From Mesostigma viride (Eukaryota > Streptophyta > Mesostigmatophyceae > Mesostigmatales > Mesostigmataceae): a DNA stretch of 64,000 bases. Below are positions 62,979 to 64,000 of this stretch, in pieces. The stretch is from contig RPFO01000080.1 of the NCBI GenBank assembly GCA_009746045.1, forward strand, positions 5,257,556 to 5,321,555, in the 5' to 3' direction. Below the pieces are notes generated by a model. The model worked only from the letters and a program-made list of their open reading frames with translations. It did no database searches and was not told the DNA's origin. A program made the translations under genes and the position numbers. How positions within the stretch are numbered: position 1 is the stretch's first letter; each line of letters starts with the position of its first letter.

Positions 62979-64000
62979 TGTTACAAATCCATTACACACG
63001 CCGAGTACCAACACGAGCCCTGGGTAGAAAGTTCATAAATGATCACCAACGGGCAAACACGTACGCTCGGGCTGAGAATGGCCCTCGCATGCGGTGGAAA
63101 CCACGCCGGTCCACTACTTCTATACACAAAGGATAAGGACCACTACTAAAGTACGCAGCGCGGCGCGCCTGCACCGAACCACAGACAGTATTGTACAATT
63201 GCCACGTCACTGGACCGGGTAACTAGTAACAGGTCAAAAGGTTATGACTACACGTAAGCGTAGGAAAGCCAACAGTCGTAACCAGTGACGCACTGTTTCG
63301 GAATAGCTGAGGCCACAATAAGAACGTAACTGCTCTACATTTACGGCGTAACTAATACAGTTTGTTACGTGTGGTAACATGGGGCCATGCTGCTCTTCCG
63401 GGACCTCATCCGGCCGGGTCTACGCGGCTACGCTTTATGATATATATTTCCGGCGCCCATGCAATCGCCTCCAGGACAGGCGCGCCGCGCCAGACTCGCC
63501 CACGCCTTTGGGCTTTGGGCGTCGTGGAATTTGGCTGCATGTGGCCGGGCGTCTTGGAAGTTGGCTTTGGGCGTTTGGCTCTTTTGGCACATTTGAAAGC
63601 CGAGCATATTTCTACACTACACTGGTACTACGTTAAAAGCACAGACTGGTGCGGGCGTAGCAACGTAAAATTACCGCCGCAGTCTGGCTGCCAATAAACT
63701 GCCAGCCATCTAGAACTTGACAAGGTGATGGCCGCAAGATAGACGTTGCTGGGCTACTGTATTTGGTAAGCAAGGAGCGTTTCACCGAACTGTCTACGGT
63801 TAGCATGATGGGGAGGATTCCTAACTTTATGTGGGTAGCGGGTAATATAATATAAAAGCATGGCAGGCATAGTGATTGGTAGGATTCTCCCGATTTCTGG
63901 CCTGAGCTGGTTGTCTCCTTGATAGTTTGCGACTTTGCTTGCAAGATTAGCTCGAGGCCTCACTTGAGGCCCATATTTTAGACTAGAAATGTGCAGACAT
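62979..64000. other. Right flank, no gene recognised
   Basis: Short frames only. Positions about 63885-63925 (ATTCTCCCGATTTCTGGCCT, then TTGTCTCCTTGATAG) match the SINE-like segment at 9727-9770. A hairpin-like or repeat-rich leader is not visible. Confidence 0.5.

Overview
This is nuclear DNA of a eukaryote, most likely a green (chlorophyte or prasinophyte) alga. It holds one split gene for a chloroplast-type UPF0016/GDT1 manganese/calcium transporter with a transit-like N-terminus, and one split gene for translation initiation factor eIF2A. All introns are GT-AG. There is no bacterial-style gene packing, no rRNA or tRNA gene that I can recognise, and no CRISPR. I name no species.

Layout. 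1-6 kb: a mostly gene-free region with one candidate membrane-protein gene (minus, 2515-3150) and a perfect 1.87 kb (TTG)n array. 6.1-9.6 kb: an internally deleted LINE retrotransposon (LINE-A, plus). 9.6-17.0 kb: a SINE-like segment, then an ORF1-only retroelement (element B, minus) that was itself hit by a 4.1 kb hAT DNA transposon (10081-14158) and by a 1.1 kb DNA element (14440-15532). The hAT carries a further 5'-truncated retroelement copy (10999-11480). 18.4-19.7 kb: a degenerate GGTGGGT-like minisatellite. 20.7-24.6 kb: a second ORF1-only element (C, minus), split by a piggyBac-like element (22071-23424) and a 5'-truncated LINE (20864-21828). Most of these insertions are supported by matching target-site duplications, and where two copies can be compared the reading frame closes again when the insertion is removed in thought.

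25.1-44.7 kb: the eIF2A gene (minus), resolved here into 16 phase-consistent exons, 616 residues plus an unlocated first exon. 47.1-57.0 kb: the transporter gene (plus), 10 exons, exactly 360 codons including the stop. The two genes are divergent across about 2.4 kb that contains a block-structured GC-rich microsatellite. Exons are short (41-447 nt), while introns are long and consist largely of tandem repeats. 57.7-61.1 kb: two decayed LINE remnants. 61.8-63.0 kb: a third ORF1-only copy (G, plus) with an 11-bp target-site duplication.

The most unusual signal lies in the introns of both genes. The edges of exons (last coding bases plus the 5' splice site, or the 3' splice site plus first coding bases) recur as tandem 'echoes' inside the neighbouring intron, sometimes at exact spacing (five copies at 51 bp, four at 74 bp). 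Introns here appear to have grown by repeated duplication anchored on exon boundaries, leaving arrays of decoy splice sites. A second system-level signal is a set of retroelements, autonomous-type and ORF1-only, that share a 5' hairpin and a 3' hairpin followed by (TTAA)n, suggesting that RT-less elements use the machinery of the full LINE.
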